Positions 22,665 through 33,950 of a stretch of DNA of 64,000 bases are shown here, piece by piece. Positions within the stretch are counted from its first letter, which is position 1; every line of letters starts with the position of its first letter. A model generated the notes under the pieces. It did not search any database and was not told the DNA's origin. It worked only from the letters and a program-made list of their open reading frames with translations. Source of the DNA: Ananas comosus (taxonomy: Eukaryota > Streptophyta > Magnoliopsida > Poales > Bromeliaceae); the NCBI RefSeq assembly GCF_001540865.1, contig NC_033623.1, positions 1,118,774 through 1,182,773 of the forward strand, in the 5' to 3' direction. A program made the position numbers and the translations under genes.

Positions 22665-24495
22665 CAGATAAAAATGCATTTTCTATTATTTCCATCCTAG
22701 TGAAGAGAAAAGAAATATAAATAGCATGCATTATAGGGTACCACTTGCACATTATATATATAAATATATATATATAGGAAGAAGAGTGTATCTAAGCTAA
22801 AGTACAAGTGCATATGATTCTTAGAAAAATATCCAAAGAATTAAGAATATGAATAAGTATCCTTTAGTAGAATAAGAATATTTGGGATATCCCTGTTCCT
22901 AGCTAGTGGGTGTTTGTTTGGATAATGGAGATATTTTAGCAATGTCACCATGATATAAAAAATAATAAACTAATGCATTGGAGTAAGTTTAGAGAAACAA
23001 CATAAAATAATGCAGCTATAACTTTCATATATATATATATACCACTTCAAGATTCATGTTATCACTTATTGAGAATAATAAAAGCTAAATTGTATGTAGA
23101 TTTCTCCTCAAATATATATGGGGTATTTTGAGTATTTCTTTGCCTTTTATATTTTTGAGAATTGATTGACTTTGTGAGTGATAAATTTTATTAAATTCAT
23201 TGCTAAGATTTTTAATCAAATACAACTAAAAAAAATAAAAGTCTAAGGCTAAAATAACTCAAATAAGAGAAAAATAGAAGCTGTTGGGATGCTAATTAGA
23301 AAAAAAAATATAAGTCCAATTTCAAAATGTAGAATAGTCAGGGAGGCATTAATATATTATTTTTTTCCCTTTTCAAAGCTAACAATCTCATGATCTCCAA
23401 CATAAATATTTGGATGTCGGAATAAATATCTAACAATAATTAGGGTTGAAAGTTAGGAGTTTAATATTTCCACCTTGAAAATAATGTTGGGATTCATGAC
23501 TTGTTATAATAGTATACTTGAAAAATCTTAAAATTTACGACTTGTTAAAATAGTATATTTTACTTATAAGATGATTTATTCTATTGTAGAAAAAATGCTA
23601 AATTATAAAAAGTTTCATTACACTTTACGTTCGATCTCAATTATCCATGTACTAAAATTGCATCAATTATTACCCTACATTTTGGCATAATTTCAAATAG
23701 ATTAAAAATATTTAAAAATTCGGCAAATTAAGATATAAAACTTTACTAAAACGAGTTGATCTATTATATTATTCCACATCTCAAAATATATGCCATTTCC
23801 AATTCAAAACATATAAAAAAATTTAGATAAATAAGATCTTTTCTTTTGCTAATGCTGTCAAAATTGATAGTTTACCGAGCAGTTTATTAAATTTGTACGA
23901 TCAATTGTATTGCTTATCGATAACTTTATCAGTAAATCTATTTTTACAAAATTTTACAATTGAATTTAATAATTACTCTAAATTTAAATTGCTAGACTAT
24001 AATAAAAAAAGGATAATACCTAATACGTCCTTTGAAACTTTAAAATATTTTATTTATTTATAGAGAATCAAAATATTTTTATTAATTTTAAAAATTTCTT
24101 CTCAAAATTTATTAAATAAAATTAAATTTTTAAAAAATATTTTAATACTTTTAGAATAAATTAAAAAATTGTAAATAATGATTTACATAATTTTTTAAAA
24201 TTTTTAATATAGAAGGGTGATTAAAAGAAGGGATTTTGAACTCTCTGAACGTCTATATTTTGGTATTCTGTTTTGTTCAGCTTCTTGTCATTTTTTACTA
24301 ATGAAAATTTAGTTTTTCTTTGAAAAAAAAAAGAGAAAAAAGAAGAAGAAGAAGGGAAGTGCTTTTCCAATTAAAAAGGAACTAATGCGGCATCTAGCCT
24401 TATTGAGAAAAAAAATTTCCAATCTAGCCTTCTTCTTAAAAAAAATTCCTAATCTAGTCTTTTTTTGATGGATTAGAAAATAAAAATGACTTAAG
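22665..24495. other. Intergenic, no recognised gene
   Basis: About 1.8 kb of AT-rich DNA with short TA runs near 22755 and 23030. No coding or TE signature that I can support. Confidence 0.4.
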
Positions 24496-24928
24496 AGCAT
24501 ATTTATATGTTAATTAGGAGAGAGAAAAATTTTCTCTCTCTTTCCTCTCAATTAATTCTTATAATAATAACAATAATTAAAAATTAATATTTAATATCAT
24601 TATTATTGAATGATAATTTTATTATTATTATTATTATTACTAGTATTTAGTACAAGTGGTAAATCACTTGGTGGTCGGTATTTGAAGTTCTGAGTTTGAA
24701 TTATTATTATTCCAGCTAAATTTATTTCTAAAAAAAATAAATGAAGAGGATAGCATCATGCTATCTTTCTGAAAAAAAATATTAAATAATAATAATAATA
24801 ATACTAATTATTAAATATTAATTTTTAATAAATAATATTATAACAAAAATTAATTATTTTTAAATATTAGTAGGGTTGGGAGGAGAGAGAGAAAAAAATT
24901 TCTCTCTCCTAGTTAGCATATAAATACT
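24496..24928. mobile_element. Fold-back MITE containing a nested SINE
   Basis: The left arm GCATATTTATATGTTAATT then AGGAGAGAG is mirrored by CTCTCTCCTAGTTAGC then ATATAAATACT on the right. The arms are about 40-60 bp and similar to one another in inverted form. ATTATTATTA and AATAATAAT runs flank a SINE insertion at 24647-24780. Confidence 0.6.
24647..24780 (+). mobile_element. tRNA-derived SINE nested in a fold-back MITE
   Basis: Blocks in order: TACAAGTGGTAAATCACTTG, GGTGGTCGGTATTTGAAG, a B-box GAGTTTGAATT, CCAGCTAAATTTATTTC, GAGGATAGCATCATGC and an A tail. The flanking DNA is ATT/AAT repeat, so duplications are ambiguous. Confidence 0.7.
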
Positions 24929-25049
24929 ATTAAAGTTATCTTTTATTTTCTAATTATTAAAAGAAGGGTAGGTTAGAAATTTTTTTTAAAAGATGGCTAG
25001 GTTGGGAATTTTTTTTTCTAATAAGGCTGTACATGACATTAGTTCATTA

Positions 25050-25313
25050 AAGGCAGCGTTTGGTTAGGAAATAGGGATAGAAATAGGCCCTTATCCCCCA
25101 CTTTATACCCAAACGTTAATTTTTTATCCGATAATAGTAGTTCTCGGTTATCCCCACCAATACCTTCATTTTCTATATAAAATTACTTAAAATTGTTCTT
25201 ATCCTCGGGAACAACCCAATCTTCATCCAAACACTATTTTTTTTATCCTCATACTTGTATTTATTCTTGTAATAGTTAATTCTTGCTTATACCTGGACCA
25301 AACGGTGCCTAAA
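25050..25313. mobile_element. Small TIR MITE
   Basis: Left end GGCAGCGTTTGGT and right end ACCAAACGGTGCC form a near-perfect 13-bp inverted repeat. TAAA flanks both sides. The GGC..GTTTGGT ends are common for Harbinger- or hAT-type MITEs; the superfamily is undecided. Confidence 0.55.
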
Positions 25314-25845
25314 AAGTTGGAAATCGATTTTCCCATGCAGAAAAATTGGGGCCTCGTGAGCAACGCCTCCGTAAACTTTTCCTGTTCCCGAGGTCATCGT
25401 GGTCACTGTAACGCAATAGAGAAAATAAGTGCACGGACCTATCAGATGTAACCACTTATATATCGTACGGTCAAAATTCATGACTCCCCCCGACCTTTTT
25501 CTCCCCCCCCGAAGTGTACGTAGTACTCTTGTGAAAACGAATAAACCCGGAATATGCTCCATTCCACAGAATCCGCACCACAATGAAGGCCCCCATGAAA
25601 GGTCTAGTAGTCCCATTGTAGCTTGTGCGTACACTCAAGGGATAGATTCTGTATAAACATATTAAAATAGTAATAACTACATTAATAAAAAATATAAAAA
25701 AATAAAATTATAAGAATAATAGTAAATTATATTTCTAATAACAGTGGCATTTAATCCCGGGTGGTATGTGATGTATCATAAATTCGATTCTAATTCTGTA
25801 AACCAATATTCCAATAGTAAGACATTTATTATATTATGAATTGGG
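25314..25845. other. Unassigned GC-moderate segment
   Basis: A frame of 115 codons lies on the minus strand (25287-25634), overlapping the end of the MITE at 25050. It has no family signature. The segment includes C-rich runs. Possibly a relic gene or low-copy intergenic DNA. Confidence 0.25.
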
Positions 25846-25853
25846 AACCCACC

Positions 25854-26299
25854 TAGGGATGCCAATGGGTTGGGTTTGGATGGAATTTTTAAAAATCCGA
25901 ATTCGAATCTGAAACCAAATTAAAACCAGTACTCGGACCTGAATCTGGCGGATTTTAAAAATTCATACCAATATCCATACAGGACCAAAAATCTGAAATC
26001 TGAACCCGGACCGGACAGGTTTTAAAAATCCATACCTTTGAATGAAGATCTAAGAGATAAAAATTATTATATATTTTATATATTATATAAATAAATAAAA
26101 TAAAGTATGTATATATATAATTTATTCGGGTTCGGGTTCGAATCGGATAAATACAAAATCCATATCTGTATCCATATCCGTCGAATTTTTATTTTCTATC
26201 CCATAACCGAATCCATACTCGTTTAGCTCCAGTAAACCCGTCCCGTTCGGATTCGGGTTCGGATAATATTTCGGATATCCATACCCATTGACATCCCTA
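25854..26299. mobile_element. Non-autonomous hAT element with exact 8-bp target duplication
   Basis: 446 bp. Left end TAGGGATGCCAATGGGTTGG; right end ACCCATTGACATCCCTA. The flanking duplication AACCCACC is exact (25846-25853 and 26300-26307). The interior consists of 'GGTTCGGGTTCGGAT'-type words around a TA-rich centre and encodes nothing. It is a sister of the incomplete copies at 1-359 and 1672-1901. Confidence 0.9.
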
Positions 26300-26512
26300 A
26301 ACCCACCAAAGCCTCCCTGCGTTTGGCGGGGAGCTTTGGTGAGTCCCACCTTTTATTTTATTTTTTATTTTTTTGCCTCTCACTGACATACACTCTCTCT
26401 CTCTCTCTCTCTTATTTTTTTTATTTTTTTTCTCTCAATATTTTTTTTTATTTTTTCCTAGGACAATTCTTTTTTTATTTTTACTATAGATATATAACAA
26501 AATTAAAATTTT

Positions 26513-27296
26513 ATCTAATTTGGAACTCAAAGAAGGCCTCCCTTATTATGGGATTGTGGGGTCCACAAATTTTTTTGAGATTTTTTTAGGATTAATTGAA
26601 TAGTGTTGCCCAAACTTTCCACCATTTTTTTTTGGTTCCTATTTTTTTTTTTTTTACAATTAAGTTTTCAAACATTTTAATTTCATTGTGATAAAATAGC
26701 AATCGTTAAAAAATATTTTATAATTATCGAAATTATCATGTTATCGCCTATTTAATCTTTTTTTTCATGTCAATTTTGATTCTTAAATTTTTTATGCTTT
26801 TCACTTTAGTTCCTAAAATATATATGAATTGGAAGTCCTAAAAAAGGTCTCTCCTTATTTTGAAGGGTTATGGGGCCCACACAATTTTTTAAAAAATTAT
26901 TCATACCAATTTTGATATAAATAATGTGAAACTTCAAATGAATGTCTGGATGTATGCGCAGCTTAGCTATATATTATTAGTATATTACAAGCAACTTAGG
27001 TATAAACAATATTTTTTGACAAAATAAAATTATCTAAAATTCAAGTGGAGAATTTATTATCCGTCAATTTATGTATGTTATCTCATATATAACATCCTTC
27101 AAATATTTTTAGAAAGAAATATATTTTAATTTAATTCTTTTTCTTTAATTTTAAATTATTCAATAATGAAATAAATAATATTAAAAAATATTAATACATA
27201 ATAAAAAAAAATTGATGTTAATAGTTGTAATAATTTACTGTTATATTATTTTTCCGTTGCAGTGCGCCCGCGGCATCGCACGGGGCGCTTAACTAG
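26513..27296 (+). mobile_element. Helitron-like element, right terminus clear, left end tentative
   Basis: The right end has a GC hairpin (GTGCGCCCGCGG...CACGGGGCGC) followed by TTAA and CTAG, then a T. That is the Helitron 3' signature: hairpin, CTRR and insertion before T. A plausible 5' end is TCTAATTTGGAACTC at 26513, after an A. A related 5'-like block (AATTGGAAGTCCTAAAAAAG, GGTCTCTCC, GGGGCCCACA) recurs at 26827, so nesting is possible. No Rep/helicase is present; it is non-autonomous. Confidence 0.5.
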
Positions 27297-27297
27297 T

Positions 27298-28039
27298 ATA
27301 CTTAATTGGTGCAGATGCTTGGGTGAAATGTCAGATTAGTATTCAGAGATAGGATCGATAACCCAATAGTAAGATACATTGTGACATTACATTTTAAAAT
27401 TCAATATAGTTCTATATATGAGATATATTAAGATATAATAAGATTAGATTTGCAATAGTATTTAAATAGTGATTAAGTTCAAAAAATTAAGAGGATTAGA
27501 CTTACGAGAACTAGTTCCTCTGGGAAGGCCCTTGTCAAACTATTATTTGATTTGTATAGATTACGAGGGTGGAATATGAGATTAATATTTGATACATTCC
27601 AAATAGATACGAGGTCCAAATTTAGTATGTAATTTGTTGAATATGTTATGTAACACTTCAATGGATAACAAATAAATTAATTAATATTTGTTAATGAAAT
27701 TAATGAAAAATTACGAAGATACTCAGAGTATTTTAAAGATATTATTTGTAATGAAAAACACAGTAGATATACTCCATCTCTTTGGAAGTACAGAGGCAGC
27801 AAATACTAAGCCCCGTATTTTACTCGTATTTTCTTCGTATTTACATCACAGCGAGAAACGCCAAAATAAAACTCTATCTTCAGAGCACCGTATTCACAAG
27901 CGCAAGCGCTGGCAAAATAGTAAAACCAAAACGACAACAGTAGTAACCCAAAACCCAAAAACAGAGAGTTAATACGGCGTATATACGGCTTATGTACGGT
28001 AGTCATACGTCGTCTTCTTCCTCTCCCTCTTCCTCCTCT
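27298..28039. other. 3' flank of the PPCK gene
   Basis: The part near 27780-28039 is more complex and is probably the 3' UTR of the minus-strand kinase gene. It contains repeated TACGG/CCGTA words (AATACGGCGTATATACGG). The rest is AT-rich intergenic DNA. Confidence 0.4.
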
Positions 28040-28235
28040 TCAGATCGCGTTCTCGCTCAGTCCCCCTCCACTCATTATCCACGGATGCCCTAAAAAAACC
28101 AAGTTATAAAAGGAAAAAAATTATTAGAAACCGAAAATAGGGGAAATTGTGGTAAATCCACATTTGGGGTAGTTATTGGGTACGCTTAGCCCGGGGATCC
28201 GATCCCGATGAGATCGGAAACCCTAGGCGAGCGAG

Positions 28236-28274
<39 letters not shown>

Positions 28275-29239
28275 ATGGATGGGGTTCGTTTGCTTACTGA
28301 GGACTTGGTCGGCGGAGAACCTTCTGGAAGGGTCCTTGCACATCATGCGGCGCATCAGGTCCTTGGCGCCCGAGGAGACCCCGGCGAAGAGCCTCGTCGG
28401 AAACCTAAGGTTCCCCCGCCGCACCGCCGCGAAGATCTCCTCCGCCGTGTCCCCCCCGAACGGCGCCGCGGCGCCCCCGGTGAGCATCACGTACATCACC
28501 ACCCCCAGGCTCCACACGTCCACCTTCTCCCCGTACTCCATCCCCGCCACCACCTCCGGCGCCACGTAGTACGGCGTCCCCACCAGCCCCGCCATCGCCC
28601 CCGCCCCTCCCTCGCCGGGGACGAAGCACGCGGCCGATCCGAAGTCGGCGAGGCGGGCGCGCCGCCCCGCGCCGTCGAGGAGGATGTTGTCGGGCTTGAC
28701 GTCGCGGTGCGCCACCCCTCGGAAGTGGCACGCGGCCAGCGCCGCCGCGATCTGCGCCACCACCGCCGCCGCCTCCGGCTCCGTCGCCGGCTCCCCACGC
28801 CGCTCCCGGATCCAGTCGAAGAGGTCGGGCCCCTCGCAGAGCTNACCCCTCGGCGGTGGCAAGCGGCCAGCGCCGCCGCGATCTGCGCCACCACCGCCGC
28901 CGCCTCCGGCTCCGTCGCCGGCTCCCCACGCCGCTCCCGGATCCAGTCGAAGAGGTCGGGCCCCTCGCAGAGCTCCATCACGACGTGGATCCACCCCTCG
29001 TCCTCGTACACCGCTCGCACCCCCACCACCCCGGGGTTCCCCGCCCCCGCGAGCTGCGCCACCTTCGCCTCCACCCCCGCCCCCTCCCGGTCCACCGCGT
29101 CCATGAGCCCCCCCTTCTCCACCGACTTCACCGCGTACGCCTCCCCCGTCGCCCTCTCCATGCACCTCCTCACCACCCCGAACCTCCCCCGCCCTATCTC
29201 CTCCCCGATCTCGTACTCCCTCCTCAACTCCTCACTCAT
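28040..29239 (-). CDS. PPCK: Phosphoenolpyruvate carboxylase kinase (PPCK), two exons, frame broken by assembly duplication
   Basis: Exon 1 runs 29239 to 28298, exon 2 28089 to 28040, with a 208-bp GT-AG intron. The intron splits R271 just before HPWI, close to the 3' end. One copy of a 130-bp segment plus one N (28714-28974) must be an artefact: counting it once gives 861 nt and 286 aa with one open frame. Motifs: GRGRFGVV (17-24), lysine in AVKSV (38), HRDVKPDN (134-141), DFGSA (155-159), APEVV (183-187), [10 protein letters not shown] (197-206). There is no autoinhibitory or EF-hand region, as expected of this minimal CDPK-derived kinase. Family role: phosphorylates the N-terminal serine of cytosolic PEP carboxylase, lowering malate inhibition; in C4/CAM plants it is under light or clock control. 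GC is very high with C/G third positions, unlike the flanks. A plain CDPK-like kinase is the main alternative. Confidence 0.88.
28714..28974. other. Direct 130-bp duplication around a single N (contig overlap)
   Basis: 28714-28843 and 28845-28974 are the same 130 bases with about three differences near their left ends, separated by one N at 28844. Both encode the same kinase segment (alphaE region up to the catalytic loop). Counting it once restores the frame. The structure fits two overlapping contig ends joined without merging. Confidence 0.9.
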
Positions 29240-30000
29240 CTTTTTCTCCTTTTTTTATAGCCACGGGACTCGAAAAGGGTTCGACCCAGGAATATTCCCT
29301 TCCGCATGGACGGCCCAGATCTCCCCACCCCCGATCGAACGGTTCCTTCTCCTTTCCCACTCCTAGTCCGAATCCTCCCTTCAATTCCCACATTTACCCT
29401 CCCTTCAAGCGCACGAGAATTCATTAACCGCGGGGGTACAACCGTCAAATTGTTTAATTCGCTCGCAAGCGTGGTAGTGGGTTTTATTAGTTTGTTATTA
29501 GAGTTAGGAGCGGGGAAAGCAACGAATCACGGCCGTTAGTTTAGGGGCTAGCCGATTTGGACGGCTGCGAAACTGCGGGTGCCTAAGGAGATAACGGCCT
29601 TCGGAGAGAGTAACGGACCGTTTCCGGTAACAGCGCGGCGCGTGAGACCCCTCCATCCACCGTTCATCATTGCTTTAAGAGTCGCGCCAGTCACGTGATT
29701 ACCGCTCGGGGACCACCCCTACCAAACTGTGGTTCGTGGGGACCGTTTCCGGACGAGGGACGTACACTGTTAGCGTAAAAGGAACGAATCGCGACGCGCC
29801 ACTTAGAAAATCGCACTTTTTCACCACCAGTAAAAATTGGACACGTGTATGAGACAGGACAACGTGACATGTTCCCTCCCCCCCCCTTTTTTTTTATTTT
29901 TGGGGACCCCCTCTCTCCCCTCCTCTTTTCCCTTTATTCAACGAAGAGGAAGTAACGGCGAAACCCGAACTTTAAAGCACCTGATAATATGTGTCGCATA
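29240..30000 (-). promoter_or_regulatory. PPCK upstream region with two G-boxes
   Basis: CACGTG is present at 29692-29697 (TCACGTGATT) and 29842-29847 (ACACGTGTAT), about 450 and 600 bp upstream of the ATG. G-boxes bind bHLH/bZIP factors, including light and clock regulators; a role here is inference. CTATAAAAAAAG at about 29254-29263 is TATA-like but only about 15 bp from the ATG, so it may not be the functional TATA. I found no evening element. Confidence 0.4.
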
Positions 30001-31312
30001 TGCCATTTAGACCGATACGTTTCGTGTCTTATTTGCTAATCTGATAAGCTATAATCAGACCACCCATGCGTATCAACTTCGCCCCTACTATTGTTGAAAA
30101 TTGCCGTTTGACCTTAGCGAATTATATATTAGGTACATCCAAATATACTATTTTCTAAGTATAGGAATCAATTAATTAATTAACTACTCAATTAGTACGA
30201 CTTATTTATTGACTAATAGTGACAATTGGGAGTGCGAATTTTTTAACTTGAATTATTCATAATTTTATAGTCCTATACCCGCCTGAGGCCATGCTTCAAA
30301 ATTAAGTATTCTGAATTACTGTCATCGTCATCAGCATCATAATAAAATAAATAATTATGATAGCGTAATTGTTCAGGCGTGACTCTTGTTGCACACAGTT
30401 CAAACATGAGGTTTCGTATTTCTTTTAATATTTTTTTAATACATTATTAGTGGCGATTCGTTCGGTCGAACATTGCCACGCCATCGAAGGAGTCTATTTT
30501 CACCAGCATCATCTTTTAAGCTTGAGGAAAATCTAGTTAGGAACTAGAACTATGATTATTTAATCGCAGCATCGATTATTATACATGTTGATAATCGCAT
30601 CACGGCAATCGTAGTTGAAGTTAAGAGATTCTTCAAACTATCCAAATAGCTTCTAGTACAGCTAAGAAGGGAGAGCGCACAAAATCAATGGTCAAATCAG
30701 GTATAAATTTATTAAGTGTACTCCAAGATACTAGCTATTTGAGGACATTAGAATGTTTCATAAGTCTAACAACTTGGTTTTTTGGGAGTGTTTTTCTCCC
30801 TTTCCCCTGTTTTTCAACTTATAACTTTGACACTAAATGTGTCTCTTAATGTGCCATATAGGCTTAGGATGACATTTGCACATGCGTTATCAGTTCGAAT
30901 ATACGCAGTTGTTGGCGCTACGGTGCCCAATTTGGTTGAGTGCAATTGGACTCTCTCAATGGCTGCGAGAGTGTCCTCGCAGTCCGCAATTAATATGGCA
31001 ATTGAAGAAGACCTAGAGGCAGTAGTAATTTTGACCTGCAATGCATGCAATAAAGCCGACTTTATCTAGTGCAGCTGGTTAAGAACTTGATAATTAGCAT
31101 CAGTTCTTTGTTCAGTTGTTTTTATAAAAAGAAATTTATATCAAAAAAAAAAAAAGAAAAGTCGGCTTGTTGATTTTAGATTAAGGAGTTCCTTGTACAA
31201 ATTTTCTATATCCAAGGAGCTCCTTGGACAATTCTTTTTTTTTTTTTTTTAATCAATTGGTACCTTTGTTAGTTTAAGGCCCCCCAAAAATTATTAGACA
31301 TGGGTTAGCCTC
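30001..31312. other. Intergenic, no recognised gene
   Basis: AT-rich. Overlapping frames at 30782-31069 (+) and 30814-31050 (-) lack any family match that I can make. T-runs near 31230 and A-runs near 31145 look like old retroelement tails. Confidence 0.35.
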
Positions 31313-32145
31313 TGTTAGCACACAATGTATATTGCATAATATGTTGGAGCACCCATGATGTAGCCTGTTGTAGAGGAGTTTTTGAGTTTATTAATATTTG
31401 TTTCCCTATAAATAGATTTTTTTTTTTTTTTTTATTTCTCCCTCTCTCTCTCTCTCTCTCTCTCTGTGTTCATTTTTAATCAATTGGTTTTTATTGGTGC
31501 ATCATTTCCTTCTTCCCTAAGCTTAGTGATGACATGTTTAGTATATGTTGATGTAAAATTCAAAATCTCTCAATTTATTTTACTAATTATCTTTTCTAAT
31601 TATTTATTTTTTCCGGACGTTACGATCATGAAGATCGTGCGCTGCCGTTCCGCCCGCGAGTCCGTTCCACGCGCGCGAGCGCGCGTCCGTTCCGCGGATG
31701 ATGCGTGATGCTTCCAACGTCTTTTTATTTTTTGGAATGTTGAAGTGACGTTCACATGGTTGTATATATACAGAGGGTGTACCTTTGTTAATTAACTTGA
31801 AAAATAGAGAAGAAACAAAATACTGTTTGAAGCTAAATCATTTGAAGATTTGTTTATATTTTGTTGTTCTTTTATTATCGGGTGTTGAAAGAGTCTCCGT
31901 CAATCTTCTTCACGATCGTGCTCGCAGGAGGAGGAATTCCGGTCGTATCTTGGGGTGTTGTTCCCGGTTAATCCCGCACGTAAAGACGGGAATACGCCTT
32001 AGGGCAGTGCCTTGCACGCTTCCGGATCAATTAAGTATTTATTTGGATTTAGCGATCATCTGTAAGTTGATTTATTTATTTTCATAATAAAAATTTAGTT
32101 AAATTTAAATCACAATCAGATTTCTGTGCGGTATTTGTTCTAACA
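31313..32145 (+). mobile_element. Probable solo LTR, copia-like
   Basis: Begins TGTTAGCACACAATG and ends GTGCGGTATTTGTTCTAACA. It contains a TATA-like TGTATATATACAGAGG near 31760 and GC-richer R/U5-like sequence (TCCCGGTTAATCCCGCACG). The following GTATCAAGGAC vaguely recalls a tRNA-Met primer-binding site. The flanks GCCTC and GTATC do not match, so boundaries or integrity are uncertain. Confidence 0.5.
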
Positions 32146-32729
32146 GTATCAAGGACTATCTAACTTTATTAGGCAAAACAGAGGAAGGGCGAAAGCGATT
32201 GAAATATGCATTCATACCTGAAATTTTATTAGACTTTACATCCTATAGAAAAGGGCCCATGAATTAGCTTTTTGGGCAAATAAGCCTTCAGGCCAAAAAA
32301 ACCAATTTGAAACTTCCACTTTTAGTGTGAAGTGGGCTTTACGTCACGGACTTTGTGAATTCGCTTGCCAAAGTCCGTGCGGCGCCCTCTTTTCTGCTCG
32401 AAAATGAGTAAGCCTACTTCATTCTTTCTACTCTGAAACTCCGCACCCTCAAGGACTAAGTGCAAGAAAAAGAATGCGAGAAAGTGTGATAGAGGTTCCG
32501 CAAAAACAATGTACTCCACTACTTATAAACAGAAATTACATGCTCTCTCTACTCGATCTTACTCTCTTGGCCTTAGTCAACTCACCTATTTATACACTTC
32601 AGATATATTAAACTTGGCTCTTATAATTAATTATTATAAGATGAACCGAAGGTTTGGCCCATGATCTTTGAATTTTTGTTGACAGTAATGGAGCTTCTAA
32701 ATCCAGCACAACCTCCTATAATGGCTACT
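32146..32729. other. Intergenic, no recognised gene
   Basis: Moderately complex; no feature that I can support. Confidence 0.4.
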
Positions 32730-32738
32730 GGTTTGGTG

Positions 32739-33495
32739 CATTGTTAGTTAATTCGGATTCGGCAAAAATTCGGTACGAATATAATTCAGATAAAATTTGT
32801 CTTCTAATTTTTAAATTCGTTGAAAAATACGGCAAAAAAACGGATTCGCTATTTATTCGGATACATGATTTATACGGATATTATATGTTCACCAATTAAA
32901 AATTCGGGATAAAAAATTCGACTATTAAATTACTTTTTTTTTCTCTCAAAATTTATGCTATTAGCATAACTTCTCATATTTCTTAAGAATATAAGAATAA
33001 AGAGCTACAAAATTAAGCTAATTAAGTAAAAAAAATAGCAAACTATATTATGCCTTAAAATAAATAAATAAATAAGCAAATAAGAGATTAAGATAGTCTA
33101 TAAGAGATTAAATTTTTTTGATCCAGTAATTTTTTTTGGGGGGATTCCGAAAGGTTTTTTTTTTTTTTTTTTCTGTTTTGGTTGTAAAGGGTTTTTTTTT
33201 TCTCCTTTTTTCTGTTTTGGGCGGGCCGCGCGGCCCGTGGCCTGCGAGCGCAAGCAAGCCGCGAGGCCCGTGAGCACGGGCAGGAGCGTAAGCGTGGGTG
33301 CGAGAGCGGGTGCGAGCGGCGAGCGGCGAGCCGAATTTTTGGCCGAATAATTCGGCCATCGCGAATTATTTGCGAATGAGTATTTTTTGACCAAAAAAAC
33401 GCGTTTTTTTTCCAAATTTTTCAGAAAAATACGAGTTCGGCCGTTTAATTCGGTTCTTCAAAAATTCGCGAATAATTCGCGAATGAACTAACATA
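32739..33495. mobile_element. Mutator-like (MULE) element with 9-bp target duplication and GC-rich core
   Basis: 757 bp. Left end CATTGTTAGTTAATTCGG; right end complement TATGTTAGTTCATTCGCG. GGTTTGGTG is duplicated exactly on both sides (32730-32738 and 33496-33504); 9 bp is typical of Mutator. 'AATTCGCGAAT' and 'AAATTCGG' words recur in both arms. The core at 33215-33335 is abruptly GC-rich (GGCCGCGCGGCCCGTGGCC, GCGAGCGGCGAGCGGCGAGC). No transposase is present. The core may be captured host DNA or expanded GC repeats. Confidence 0.75.
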
Positions 33496-33504
33496 GGTTT
33501 GGTG

Positions 33505-33936
33505 TCCCGTTGGCTACTCACTTAGCGGAATTTTGGCTGGGTTGAAATTTTTCTAAGTTCCGGACGTTTATCGCCCTTCACTAGGCCATACAAAAAACCT
33601 GGAAACTTGGAGGTGCTATAGCAGTGTCTTCTTAAATAAGTTATCTTGGAACCAAAAAAGAAAAATAAAAGAAAAATTAAAAAAAAAAACTTCTTACTGT
33701 TTGGTACTTGATTGGCTATCCTGTGAGGGATAAAGTGGTTGCTTATCTATCTTCTTATATATATTGTAACATTTGCTAGTTTTATTTTGCACAAAATTCT
33801 TTACCTCGTGCAACATTTTAGTTTGATTTAGATAGTTGCATTATATTATATTGTTTTTTGGATTGATCGCACACTCTCCGAATAGTGATTGTGTAGGTAT
33901 ACGAGTTTACGTTGTATATTATTTTACTTTTTTAAT
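33505..33936. other. Intergenic, nothing recognised
   Basis: AT-rich sequence between the MULE and a SINE. Confidence 0.4.
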
Positions 33937-33950
33937 GAACTACGTAGAGA

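Noticed and set aside
25287..25634. 115-codon frame on the minus strand
   Set aside because: It overlaps a MITE end and has no recognisable domain. Kept only as an unassigned segment.
28173..29366. Several long overlapping frames on both strands across the kinase gene
   Set aside because: They follow from the very high GC content. Only the minus-strand frame with kinase motifs is real, and the others include the intron, the N or the duplication.
30782..31069. 95-codon frame (+) overlapping a 78-codon frame (-)
   Set aside because: Neither resembles a family that I know, there is no promoter or splice context, and both being open suggests chance.
33098..33415. Basic frame on the minus strand at 33.1-33.4 kb
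   Set aside because: It lies wholly inside the MULE and reflects A runs and the GC-rich core.
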